From positions 42,636 through 106,635 of the forward strand of contig NZ_FOVJ01000008.1 of the NCBI RefSeq assembly GCF_900115125.1: a stretch of 64,000 nt of DNA, in the 5' to 3' direction. Made by a program: the position numbers and the translations under genes. Below, piece after piece: positions 38,945-46,790 of the stretch. Position 1 is the stretch's first letter; each line of letters starts with the position of its first letter. This stretch comes from Nitrosospira briensis. GTDB taxonomy: Bacteria; Pseudomonadota; Gammaproteobacteria; Burkholderiales; Nitrosomonadaceae. The notes under the pieces are model-generated. The model was given only the letters and a program-made list of their open reading frames with translations. It did not search any database and was not told where the DNA came from.

Positions 38945-40297
38945 GTGAGTCAGGATAAAAAGAGTCTATTAGTAATTGAAGATGACCCGGGATTACAGCG
39001 TCAAATGCGTTGGAGCTTTGATGCTTATGAAGTATTGGTGGCGGGCGACCGGGAAAGCGCGCTCGCGCTGGTCAGGCGCCATGAACCCGCTGTTGTTACC
39101 ATGGACTTGGGGCTTCCCCCTGATCCCGATGGTGCATCAGAAGGACTGGCTACCCTGGAGCAAATACTCGAGCTCGCGCCGGAAACCAAGGTAATCGTTC
39201 TAACCGGTAATCAGGATCACGGCAATGCGTTAAAAGCCATCGGCGCCGGCGCCTACGATTTTCATCAAAAACCTTTTGATCCCGATATGCTGGGCCTTGT
39301 CGTGGAGAGAGCCTATTACCTGCATGCGTTGCAGCAAGAGAACCGCAGGCTACTGCAAATTCAGGCCCATTCACTCGTGAGCGGAATCATAACTCGCGAT
39401 CCGGCACTGATTAAGGTATGCCGAAATATAGAGAAAGTGGCGCCGTCAGACGCTACGGTTATCCTGCTGGGAGAGAGCGGCACGGGCAAGGAAATTCTCG
39501 CAAGAACTCTCCATCAATCCAGCGCCAGGCGGGAGAACCGCTTCATGGCGATCAATTGCGCCGCAATCCCGGAGACGCTTTTGGAAAGTGAACTGTTTGG
39601 CTATGAAAAAGGCGCATATACTGGAGCAGTCAAGCAGACACCGGGTAAAATAGAATTGGCAAATGAAGGCACTTTTTTTCTTGATGAGGTCGGCGATTTG
39701 CCAATGGCGTTACAGGCAAAACTTCTTCGTTTCCTGCAGGAAAGGGTGATCGAAAGAGTGGGCGGGCGTAAGGAAATCCCGGTCGACGTCCGCATCGTGT
39801 GCGCAACCCACCAAAATCTCAAGAAGCTCATCGTGGACGGTCGTTTTCGCGAAGACCTGTATTACCGCCTGAGCGAAATTGTCATTACCATCCCTCCCCT
39901 GCGAGAGCGGGGAGGCGACGCTGCATTGCTGGCGCACCACTTCAAGAATAAGTTTTGCGCTCAGGAGCGTCGGTCATCCCTCAACTTCAGCCAGGAAGCG
40001 CTTGCTGCGATTGAAAGCCACTCCTGGCCGGGCAATGTGCGAGAAATGGAAAACTGCATTAAACGGGCAGTCATTATGGCAGATGGTCCTATCATTAGCG
40101 CCGATGACCTCGGGCTGCAGGTTTCAGCAACTTCGGCGGAACCGATCAATCTTCGTCAAGTGCGTGACAAGGCGGAATGTGAGGCCTTGGTGAAAGCGCT
40201 GGCAAGGGTGGATGGAAATGTGGTCAAGGCGGCCGAGTTACTGGGCGTCAGCCGTCCCACCATTTATGACCTGATGAACCGCCACCGGCTAAAATAG
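38945..40297 (+). CDS. prsR: XrtA/PEP-CTERM system response regulator PrsR (sigma-54 activator)
   Basis: This 450-residue NtrC-type regulator has three parts. The receiver has Asp54 in VVTMDLGLPPD. The AAA+ domain has Walker A GESGTGKEI, a sigma-54 contact loop read as GAYTGA (usual GAFTGA), Walker B TFFLDEVGDLP and the arginine-finger region. A Fis-type helix-turn-helix at the C-terminus ends VVKAAELLGVSRPTIYDLMNR. The start is GTG with AAGAGGA upstream. It should activate sigma-54 promoters of EPS and PEP-CTERM genes in response to PrsK. I found no clear -24/-12 promoter within the window. Confidence 0.95.
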   Translation: MSQDKKSLLVIEDDPGLQRQMRWSFDAYEVLVAGDRESALALVRRHEPAVVTMDLGLPPDPDGASEGLATLEQILELAPETKVIVLTGNQDHGNALKAIGAGAYDFHQKPFDPDMLGLVVERAYYLHALQQENRRLLQIQAHSLVSGIITRDPALIKVCRNIEKVAPSDATVILLGESGTGKEILARTLHQSSARRENRFMAINCAAIPETLLESELFGYEKGAYTGAVKQTPGKIELANEGTFFLDEVGDLPMALQAKLLRFLQERVIERVGGRKEIPVDVRIVCATHQNLKKLIVDGRFREDLYYRLSEIVITIPPLRERGGDAALLAHHFKNKFCAQERRSSLNFSQEALAAIESHSWPGNVREMENCIKRAVIMADGPIISADDLGLQVSATSAEPINLRQVRDKAECEALVKALARVDGNVVKAAELLGVSRPTIYDLMNRHRLK

Positions 40298-40334
40298 CGG
40301 TCCTTATGTATAACCTCTTTTAGTAGTCTAACCG

Positions 40335-41927
40335 ATGGCAGATCTTCTCCACGAGCTTATTTTCAAGTCCGCTGATCGTTTTCCCGGCAAGCACGCCCTG
40401 ATTCACCAGAAAAACCGGATAAGCTACGCGGCTCTGGCCGAGGATATCAATTCAGCTGGGGCGGCCATGCTGGCCTTGGGGCTTGGCCGATCCGAGCGCG
40501 TCGCTGTTTACCTCGAAAAACGACGGGAAACCGTAGCTGCTCTTTTCGGCGCGGCCCGGGCAGGGGGTGTTTTCGTGCCAGTCAATCCGCTTCTGAAGCC
40601 CGAGCAGGTGGCTTATATTCTGCGCGACTGCAATGTCAGAATTTTGGTGACCTCGGCCGACCGGTTGAAATTGCTCGCGCCAGTTTTACCACAATGCCAC
40701 GACCTGCATGCAGTGATGATCGCCGGTCCGGTAGAGGCCTGCCCGATAATTTCCGGTCTGACCGTCATATCATGGAACGACGCACTCGCTTCAGGCAAAG
40801 GTGGCCATCTGAAGCCGCATCACGGTATCGATTGGGATATGGCCGCGATTCTTTACACGTCCGGAAGCACGGGGAAGCCGAAGGGCGTAGTCCTCTCCCA
40901 CCGTAACATGGTGGCAGGGGCAAAGAGTGTGGCTGAGTATTTGAAAAACACGCCTGATGACCGGATTCTGTCGGTACTGCCGTTAAGCTTTGACTACGGG
41001 CTCAGCCAGCTCACTACGGCATTTCACGTCGGCGCTACCAATGTCCTGATGAATTACCTGATGCCGCGGGATATTATCGATACCGTTACGGAGGAGAAGA
41101 TAACGGGTCTTGCCGCCGTTCCTCCATTGTGGATTCAACTGGTCCAATCGAATTGGCCGCGGGATATTTCCTTGCGGTATATCACCAATTCCGGCGGCGC
41201 CATGCCCCGTGCGACGCTTGATTCGTTGCGCAATATCCTTCCCGATACCGAAGTATTTCTCATGTACGGGCTTACAGAGGCGTTTCGTTCCACTTTCCTC
41301 CCGCCCGACGAAGTGGAGGTGCGCCCCGACTCCATCGGCAAGGCCATACCCAACGCGGAGGTGCTGGTAGTGCGCGACGACGGATCGCTCTGCGCACCCG
41401 GTGAGCCGGGTGAACTGGTGCATCGCGGCGCTCTGGTTTCCATGGGGTATTGGAACGATCCGGAAAAAACCGCTGAGCGTTTCAAACCCCTGCCTTCCCG
41501 CCAGCCCGGACTGACTATCCCGGAGCTGGCGGTATGGTCGGGCGACACCGTACGCGTGGATGAAGAAGGGTTTCTGTATTTTATCGGCCGTCGCGATGAA
41601 ATGATCAAGACCTCCGGTTATCGCGTCAGCCCAACCGAAGTCGAAGAGGTGATTTATGGCACGGAACTCGTGGGAGAGACCGCCGCCGTCGGGGTTCCTC
41701 ACCCGGTCTTGGGGCAGGCTATCGTTTTGATCGCTACGCCGCGGACGGGATCGGTGCTGGATCAGGATGCGCTGCTTGCGGCATGCAAGCTTCATCTTCC
41801 GGCATTCATGCTGCCCAGCCGCATTGAGTGCAGGGAAGGTAATCTGCCCCGTAACCCCAACGGCAAAATCGACCGCAAACTCCTTGCTCAGGCGCTGCAA
41901 GACGCTTTTATGGAATCTGAGGCATGA
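40335..41927 (+). CDS. Exosortase-A-associated acyl-CoA ligase (AMP-forming)
   Basis: A 530-residue adenylate-forming enzyme. The P-loop-like motif YTSGSTGKPKGVVLSH, the MYGLTEAFRST motif and the C-terminal YFIGRRDEMIKTSGYRVSP with the NPNGKIDRK lysine are intact. Together with the following PLP decarboxylase it corresponds to the acyl-CoA ligase found in exosortase-A loci (TIGR03098 type). Its acyl substrate and carrier are not known, and no acyl carrier protein gene is visible next to it. It overlaps the next gene by four bases (ATGA). Confidence 0.92.
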   Translation: MADLLHELIFKSADRFPGKHALIHQKNRISYAALAEDINSAGAAMLALGLGRSERVAVYLEKRRETVAALFGAARAGGVFVPVNPLLKPEQVAYILRDCNVRILVTSADRLKLLAPVLPQCHDLHAVMIAGPVEACPIISGLTVISWNDALASGKGGHLKPHHGIDWDMAAILYTSGSTGKPKGVVLSHRNMVAGAKSVAEYLKNTPDDRILSVLPLSFDYGLSQLTTAFHVGATNVLMNYLMPRDIIDTVTEEKITGLAAVPPLWIQLVQSNWPRDISLRYITNSGGAMPRATLDSLRNILPDTEVFLMYGLTEAFRSTFLPPDEVEVRPDSIGKAIPNAEVLVVRDDGSLCAPGEPGELVHRGALVSMGYWNDPEKTAERFKPLPSRQPGLTIPELAVWSGDTVRVDEEGFLYFIGRRDEMIKTSGYRVSPTEVEEVIYGTELVGETAAVGVPHPVLGQAIVLIATPRTGSVLDQDALLAACKLHLPAFMLPSRIECREGNLPRNPNGKIDRKLLAQALQDAFMESEA

Positions 41928-43159
41928 GTAACGCGCGGCCAAGACATGCGCCCGTCACTCAATTTCCAGTTCGCGCCGACTGCCTGCAGATCGGCGGAAT
42001 GCCGCTTACTCGCTTGGCGCAGCGGGTAGGCAGAACCCCGTTCTATGCGTATGACCGGCAAAGGATTACCAACCGTGTTGCCGTTTTGCGGCAACACCTG
42101 CCTGAGGAGATTCACCTTCACTATGCAATGAAAGCGAACCCCATGCCGGCTGTCGTGCAGCATTTGGCGAGTTTGGTGGATGGGCTGGATGTGGCGTCAG
42201 CGGGTGAAATGAAAATTGCTCTCGATACACCAACTCCGCCGCATCAGATCAGCTTCGCCGGACCAGGAAAGGCTGATGGCGAGCTTTCCTGCGCTATTGC
42301 CGCGGGTATCACGTTGAACATGGAGTCCGGGCAGGAAATGGAGCGAATTGCCAAACTGGGTGATCAGCTCGGTATTCGTCCCAAGGTGGCAGTTCGCGTC
42401 AACCCCGACTTCGAACTGAAATCTTCCAGCATGAAGATGGGTGGCGGCCCGAAGCAATTTGGTGTGGACGCAGAGCGGGTTCCAGCCATGCTGGCCCGCC
42501 TAGGTGAACTTGGACTTGATTTCGAGGGATTTCACATCTTTAGTGGTTCGCAAAACCTGAAAGTGGCGGCCCTCCAGGAATCCCACGAAAAAACCTTGCA
42601 ACTTGCCATTGCTCTTGCCAGGCACGCCCCGGATACGGTTCGCCTGTTGAATATCGGTGGCGGTTTTGGCGTGCCGTATTTTCCCGGGGATGAAGCGCTG
42701 GATGTGGCGGCGGTCGGGGAAAACCTGCGACGCCTGATGCCTGAGGCAAAGCGGCAACTCCCGGACGCACGCCTGGTAATCGAACTCGGGCGGTATCTGG
42801 TGGCGGAGGCGGGCGTTTATGTATGCCGCGTGCTTGAGCGGAAGGAATCGAGGGGACAGATATTTCTGGTGACCGATGGAGGTTTGCATCATCATCTTGC
42901 CGCCTCCGGGAACTTTGGCCAGGTGATCCGCAAGAACTACCCGGTCGTCGTCGGCAATCAGGTACAAGGTGCCGAACGGGAAATTGTCTCGGTAGTGGGA
43001 CCACTTTGTACTCCACTGGATCTGCTGGCGGACCGGATGGAAATGAGCAAGGCGGAAGTGGGAGACTTAATTGTTGTGTTTCAGTCAGGTGCATATGGCT
43101 TGACTGCCAGCCCGACAGCATTTCTCAGTCATCCGGCCCCTGCTGAAGTACTGGTTTGA
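41924..43159 (+). CDS. Exosortase-A-associated PLP-dependent decarboxylase
   Basis: A 411-residue fold-III PLP enzyme of the LysA/ornithine decarboxylase type (TIGR03099-like). The PLP lysine is Lys70 in LHYAMKANPMPAV. Other family elements are DVASAGEM, the glycine-rich phosphate-binding LLNIGGGFGVPY and VVGPLCTPLDLL with the active-site Cys of the dimer partner. It should decarboxylate an amino acid such as diaminopimelate, lysine or ornithine; which one is unknown. Its start overlaps the ligase stop, so the product may be an amine that the ligase system activates or joins to an acyl group. Confidence 0.92.
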   Translation: MSNARPRHAPVTQFPVRADCLQIGGMPLTRLAQRVGRTPFYAYDRQRITNRVAVLRQHLPEEIHLHYAMKANPMPAVVQHLASLVDGLDVASAGEMKIALDTPTPPHQISFAGPGKADGELSCAIAAGITLNMESGQEMERIAKLGDQLGIRPKVAVRVNPDFELKSSSMKMGGGPKQFGVDAERVPAMLARLGELGLDFEGFHIFSGSQNLKVAALQESHEKTLQLAIALARHAPDTVRLLNIGGGFGVPYFPGDEALDVAAVGENLRRLMPEAKRQLPDARLVIELGRYLVAEAGVYVCRVLERKESRGQIFLVTDGGLHHHLAASGNFGQVIRKNYPVVVGNQVQGAEREIVSVVGPLCTPLDLLADRMEMSKAEVGDLIVVFQSGAYGLTASPTAFLSHPAPAEVLV

Positions 43160-43284
43160 CAAACCACGATACGTCCGGTTGATTTGGCGCATAACGCAGT
43201 ACATTCACCGGGAGTATGACCGGAAGCGGCAATTACCAACAGCAATATGGAAAGGATAATGTTTAGAAAAATCGGAGAGCTACC

Positions 43285-45123
43285 TTGAGCGGATTGTGCG
43301 GCTGGCTGGCCCATGGCGGCTCTGTTACTGAAAACTTGCATCTGGCCCAGCAAATGGCTGCGCCGCTTGGCCGTTTTGACAGCAGCGGCGTCCATGCGTC
43401 CGCCGGGGGCAAGAGCGCCGTTGCTGTTGCTGCCCGTGACGGTAGCGCTCATATTTATCAAAAGGAAGGATTGCTAGCATCGGTATGGGGACGAGCCAGA
43501 TTTGTTGAGCCTCGCCTCGCCGAACTTGCGCACGCCGAAGGTATCGCGAAAACGCTGGCTGATAATTGGCGGGAAAGAGGCGAGCAAACCTTTGCGAGTC
43601 TGACAGGCTCATTCTGCTGTTGCATCCTGGACGAAAATACCAATGAGGCTGCGCTGGCGATTGACCGTATGGGCACCTACCCGCTCTCCTACCAGATTGC
43701 AGCGGGCGGATTGGTATTCGGCTCGTCGGCGGACGCCATCAATTTGCACCCCTTGATTAAAACCGAGATTGCGCCACAAAGCTTATACAACTACGTTTAT
43801 TTTCACATGGTACCGGGTCCGGACACCATTTACCAAGGGCAAAAGCGTCTCCTGCCGGGCGAGTGCCTGGTTTATCGAAAGGGGCGCGTCGAGGTTAGCC
43901 AATACTGGCAGATGCGATTTCTTGAGGACGAGAAGCGTCCCTTCCAGGAGCTCAAGCAGGATTTTCTAGACGTATTACACGCCGGCGTACGTGAAGTGGT
44001 TGGTGATCAGGAGGTGGGTGCTTTTCTCAGCGGCGGGACCGATAGCTCGACGATTGCAGGATTATTGGGCGAAGTGACCGGCAAGCCGGCGCGGACTTAT
44101 TCCATCGGCTTCGATGCCTCAGGTTATGACGAAATGGAGTATGCGCGTATCGCCGCAAGACATTTCGCTACCCGGCATCAGGAATACTATGTTACTCCGG
44201 ATGATATCGTGACCGCTATTCCTCAGGTTGCGGCTATCTTCGACCAACCTTTCGGCAACTCTTCCGCAATCCCTGCCTACTATTGCGCAAGCATGGCGAA
44301 GGCAGACGGCCTCAGCATGATGCTGGGGGGAGATGGTGGGGATGAGCTGTTCGGAGGCAATGTACGTTATGCCAAACAGCATCTCTTTTCTCTTTATGAG
44401 CAAGTGCCTACGCTGTTGCGCAAGGGAATTATCGAGCCACTGGTTTTCGGCTTTCCCGGTGGCGCGGTGCTGCCACCAATAAGAAAGGCTCGCAGCTATG
44501 TAGAACAGGCTTCGATACCCATGCCCGCACGCACGGAAACCTATAATCTGCTGGAGCGTTACGGTCATAGGGAGGTTTTTACCCCGGAATTTCTCGATAT
44601 GGTAAATCCGGGGTATCCGGCGGACCTTCTAAGCGAAACCTATCATCAGGGAAACGCCAGAAGTTTGATAAATCGCATGCTCGCTTTCGACCGGAAGTTC
44701 ACGCTTGCCGATAACGACCTGCCTAAAGTAGCCAAGGCCTGCGAATTAGCAGGAATGGATGTGGCGTTTCCGCTTATCAGCGACGAGATCGTGGCTTTTT
44801 CCTTGCGGCTGGAGCCTCATTTGAAGCTCAAAGGCACGAAGTTACGTTATTTCTTTAAAGAAGCGCTGCGGGGATTCTTGCCGGACGATATCATCGCCAA
44901 ACAAAAACACGGCTTCGGGCTGCCGTTCGGCGTATGGCTTCAAACGCACAAACCGTTGCAGACTCTGGCTGCGGATAGCTTGAGCGACCTCAAATCACGA
45001 AACATCGTCCGCTCGAATTTTATAGACAAGCTGCTGGATCAGCATCTGGACGAGCATGCGGGATACCACGGCACCATGGTTTGGGTATTGATGATGCTGG
45101 AGCAATGGTACAAGCAACGGTAG
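43285..45123 (+). CDS. Asparagine-synthase-like amidotransferase with degenerate glutaminase domain
   Basis: A 612-residue protein with an intact C-terminal asparagine-synthase ATP-pyrophosphatase domain (PP-loop AFLSGGTDSSTIAGLL near residue 250, MMLGGDGGDELFGGN near residue 350). The N-terminal half looks like a class II glutaminase domain that has lost key features: Cys is at residue 5 (MSGLCGW) rather than 2, and the HRGPD motif is absent. Ammonia- or amine-dependent activity is more likely than glutamine hydrolysis. It is probably the amidotransferase of the exosortase/EPS locus. The start is TTG with GGAGAG upstream; no alternative start gives Cys2. Confidence 0.85.
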   Translation: MSGLCGWLAHGGSVTENLHLAQQMAAPLGRFDSSGVHASAGGKSAVAVAARDGSAHIYQKEGLLASVWGRARFVEPRLAELAHAEGIAKTLADNWRERGEQTFASLTGSFCCCILDENTNEAALAIDRMGTYPLSYQIAAGGLVFGSSADAINLHPLIKTEIAPQSLYNYVYFHMVPGPDTIYQGQKRLLPGECLVYRKGRVEVSQYWQMRFLEDEKRPFQELKQDFLDVLHAGVREVVGDQEVGAFLSGGTDSSTIAGLLGEVTGKPARTYSIGFDASGYDEMEYARIAARHFATRHQEYYVTPDDIVTAIPQVAAIFDQPFGNSSAIPAYYCASMAKADGLSMMLGGDGGDELFGGNVRYAKQHLFSLYEQVPTLLRKGIIEPLVFGFPGGAVLPPIRKARSYVEQASIPMPARTETYNLLERYGHREVFTPEFLDMVNPGYPADLLSETYHQGNARSLINRMLAFDRKFTLADNDLPKVAKACELAGMDVAFPLISDEIVAFSLRLEPHLKLKGTKLRYFFKEALRGFLPDDIIAKQKHGFGLPFGVWLQTHKPLQTLAADSLSDLKSRNIVRSNFIDKLLDQHLDEHAGYHGTMVWVLMMLEQWYKQR

Positions 45124-45177
45124 GGATGAGGCGCAGAGCAGTCTGAGCCTTTTTGACTTGATAGCTGTTCTCAGGAT

Positions 45178-45206
45178 AGCGGATAACCCGCTCTGGCGAT
45201 TTTTTT
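45178..45206 (+). terminator. Weak terminator-like hairpin after the amidotransferase gene
   Basis: AGCGG (45178-45182) and CCGCT (45188-45192) can pair over a 5-base loop, followed after seven bases by a run of seven T. Stem is short, so this is a tentative call. Confidence 0.35.
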
Positions 45207-45283
45207 ACTGCTCGCCATCAGCACCTCTTGATGCACCCCTTTGCCTGCTTTTTATTAATACAATTCGCTTCCAAAATTCTAGC

Positions 45284-45311
45284 TTTGCATGAGAATGATT
45301 GTTATTACAAT
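45284..45311 (+). promoter_or_regulatory. Fur-type promoter of the PepSY membrane gene
   Basis: A -35-like TTTGCA, then GAGAATGATTGTTATTACA (45291-45309) and a -10-like TACAAT (45306-45311). By my alignment 13 of 19 positions match the Fur consensus GATAATGATAATCATTATC, and the site lies in the promoter spacer. A nearly identical element lies upstream of the TonB receptor gene. The gene start is about 110 bases downstream. Confidence 0.65.
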
Positions 45312-45422
45312 AAGACCCGCGACCGCCAGGGCACCGGAGTAATGGAGGGGAATGGGGCGAAGCCGGAGTTCTGGAGGACCGGGGCCTTCCCCGGTTAGCA
45401 GAGCCATTCAAGGTCTCTCTTC

Positions 45423-46547
45423 ATGAGAACACGTAGAACCGTCTTTAATATTCACCTTTATATTGGTCTTGCTGTCGGCCTGTTTCTGATTCTAAGCGGG
45501 CTAACCGGAAGCATGATTGTTTTCCGGGAAGAGATCGAGAAACTCATGCATCCGGAATTGCTGGAAACCACCGCAAGTGGTGAGCGACTCCCTGTGCAGT
45601 CGGTACTTAATACGATCAAGCGAGTGTATCCGGAAGACAAGATAGTTTTTATCCGAATGCCGCGCACGCTGCGGGAAACCTATCTTTTCAAGATGAATAG
45701 TGCTCATGACTTGTTCGTCTATGCGGACCCTTACAGCGGGGAAGTGCTTGGGGCACATAGACAGGAAGATACTCTTATAGGATGGGTTGCCCTTGTGCAT
45801 ACCGAACTTCTGATCGGAGAGCGCGGTAAAACCACCCTCGGCGTCGCCGCATTGCTCCTGATCTGCATGAGCATCACTGGCATTTACCTGTGGTGGCCGC
45901 CTAATGGAAAGATTTCCCGAGGCCTTAAAATCGATTGGCGGGGACCCTGGAAAAAGCTTGTTTTTGATATGCACCGCGCATTTGGAATCTATTCTGTGCT
46001 TTTTCTTCTAATCGTTGCATTCACTGGTATCTCGCTGGTGTTCAACAAAACTGTTGCCGAAGTTACAAATTTTCTGACAGCCAGTGCGCCGAGACCTTCG
46101 CCCCCTCTCTCTAATTCTCTTGAAGAGACCGGAACAATGCCTCCCATCGATGACTTGCTGCATAAGGCAAACCGCATTCTATCCGGCCCTACAACCTGGA
46201 TCACTTTCCCTCAAACGCCCGATGCACCGCTTGTGATCCGGAAAAAGATGCCCGGTGAACTCAATCCAAACGGAAAAAGCTTTATCTATTTCGATCAGTA
46301 TAAGGGCGAAGTGCTGCTTGTCGAAGATACTTCGTCTGCCCCTGTGGGCACACGCATCTACAATGCATTTTATCCGCTACATACGGGTGTTTTAGGGGGC
46401 TTGCCCACCCGTATCCTTCAGGTGATCGTTGGTTTCTTACCGCTCCTCCTGTTCGTCACAGGCTATGTCATGTGGATAAATCGGCGCAAGGCGAGAGGGT
46501 ATAGAAGCGCTTCCAAAAATTCAAGCGGGTCGCGCCATGAGAAGTAA
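45423..46547 (+). CDS. PepSY-associated transmembrane protein
   Basis: This 374-residue inner-membrane protein has four transmembrane helices (about 10-32, 130-160, 185-208 and 330-352) and PepSY-TM motifs. Histidines in IHLYIGLAVGLFLILSGLTGS, HTELL, MHRAFGIYSVLFLL and HTGVLGG can bind heme as in FoxB/FsrB-like ferric-siderophore reductases. It sits just upstream of a TonB-dependent siderophore receptor and shares its Fur-type promoter motif, so reduction or release of iron from the imported siderophore is likely. Confidence 0.87.
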   Translation: MRTRRTVFNIHLYIGLAVGLFLILSGLTGSMIVFREEIEKLMHPELLETTASGERLPVQSVLNTIKRVYPEDKIVFIRMPRTLRETYLFKMNSAHDLFVYADPYSGEVLGAHRQEDTLIGWVALVHTELLIGERGKTTLGVAALLLICMSITGIYLWWPPNGKISRGLKIDWRGPWKKLVFDMHRAFGIYSVLFLLIVAFTGISLVFNKTVAEVTNFLTASAPRPSPPLSNSLEETGTMPPIDDLLHKANRILSGPTTWITFPQTPDAPLVIRKKMPGELNPNGKSFIYFDQYKGEVLLVEDTSSAPVGTRIYNAFYPLHTGVLGGLPTRILQVIVGFLPLLLFVTGYVMWINRRKARGYRSASKNSSGSRHEK

Positions 46548-46691
46548 TTTGAAGCGAACATGATTTCTGAAAATCCCGAATCCAGGAGATCACGCGGCAG
46601 AACGGTGGCCTGACTAGCACGATCCCGGATGAACCGGCCATTCGTCCTGGCGCTACGGAGAAGGCGGCGTTGCGTTAACCGTCATCTGGAC

Positions 46692-46720
46692 TTTGCGTGA
46701 GAATGATTATGATTTACAAT
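46692..46720 (+). promoter_or_regulatory. Fur-type promoter of the TonB receptor gene
   Basis: TTTGCG (46692-46697), GAGAATGATTATGATTTAC (46699-46717, 14 of 19 matches to Fur consensus by my alignment) and TACAAT (46715-46720). The flanking bases on the right, including ACAATAA and CCGCCAG, are shared with the element at 45284. The receptor GTG start is about 70 bases downstream. Confidence 0.7.
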
Positions 46721-46790
46721 AAAGCTCGCGCCCGCCAGCCCATTGCCAGCCAGCACTCTTTCAAAAAAGACCAAGAACAAGGAAAACACT

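Noticed and set aside
40983..41942. 319-residue minus-strand ORF in the acyl-CoA ligase gene
   Set aside because: Antisense to intact adenylation motifs; no recognisable domain.
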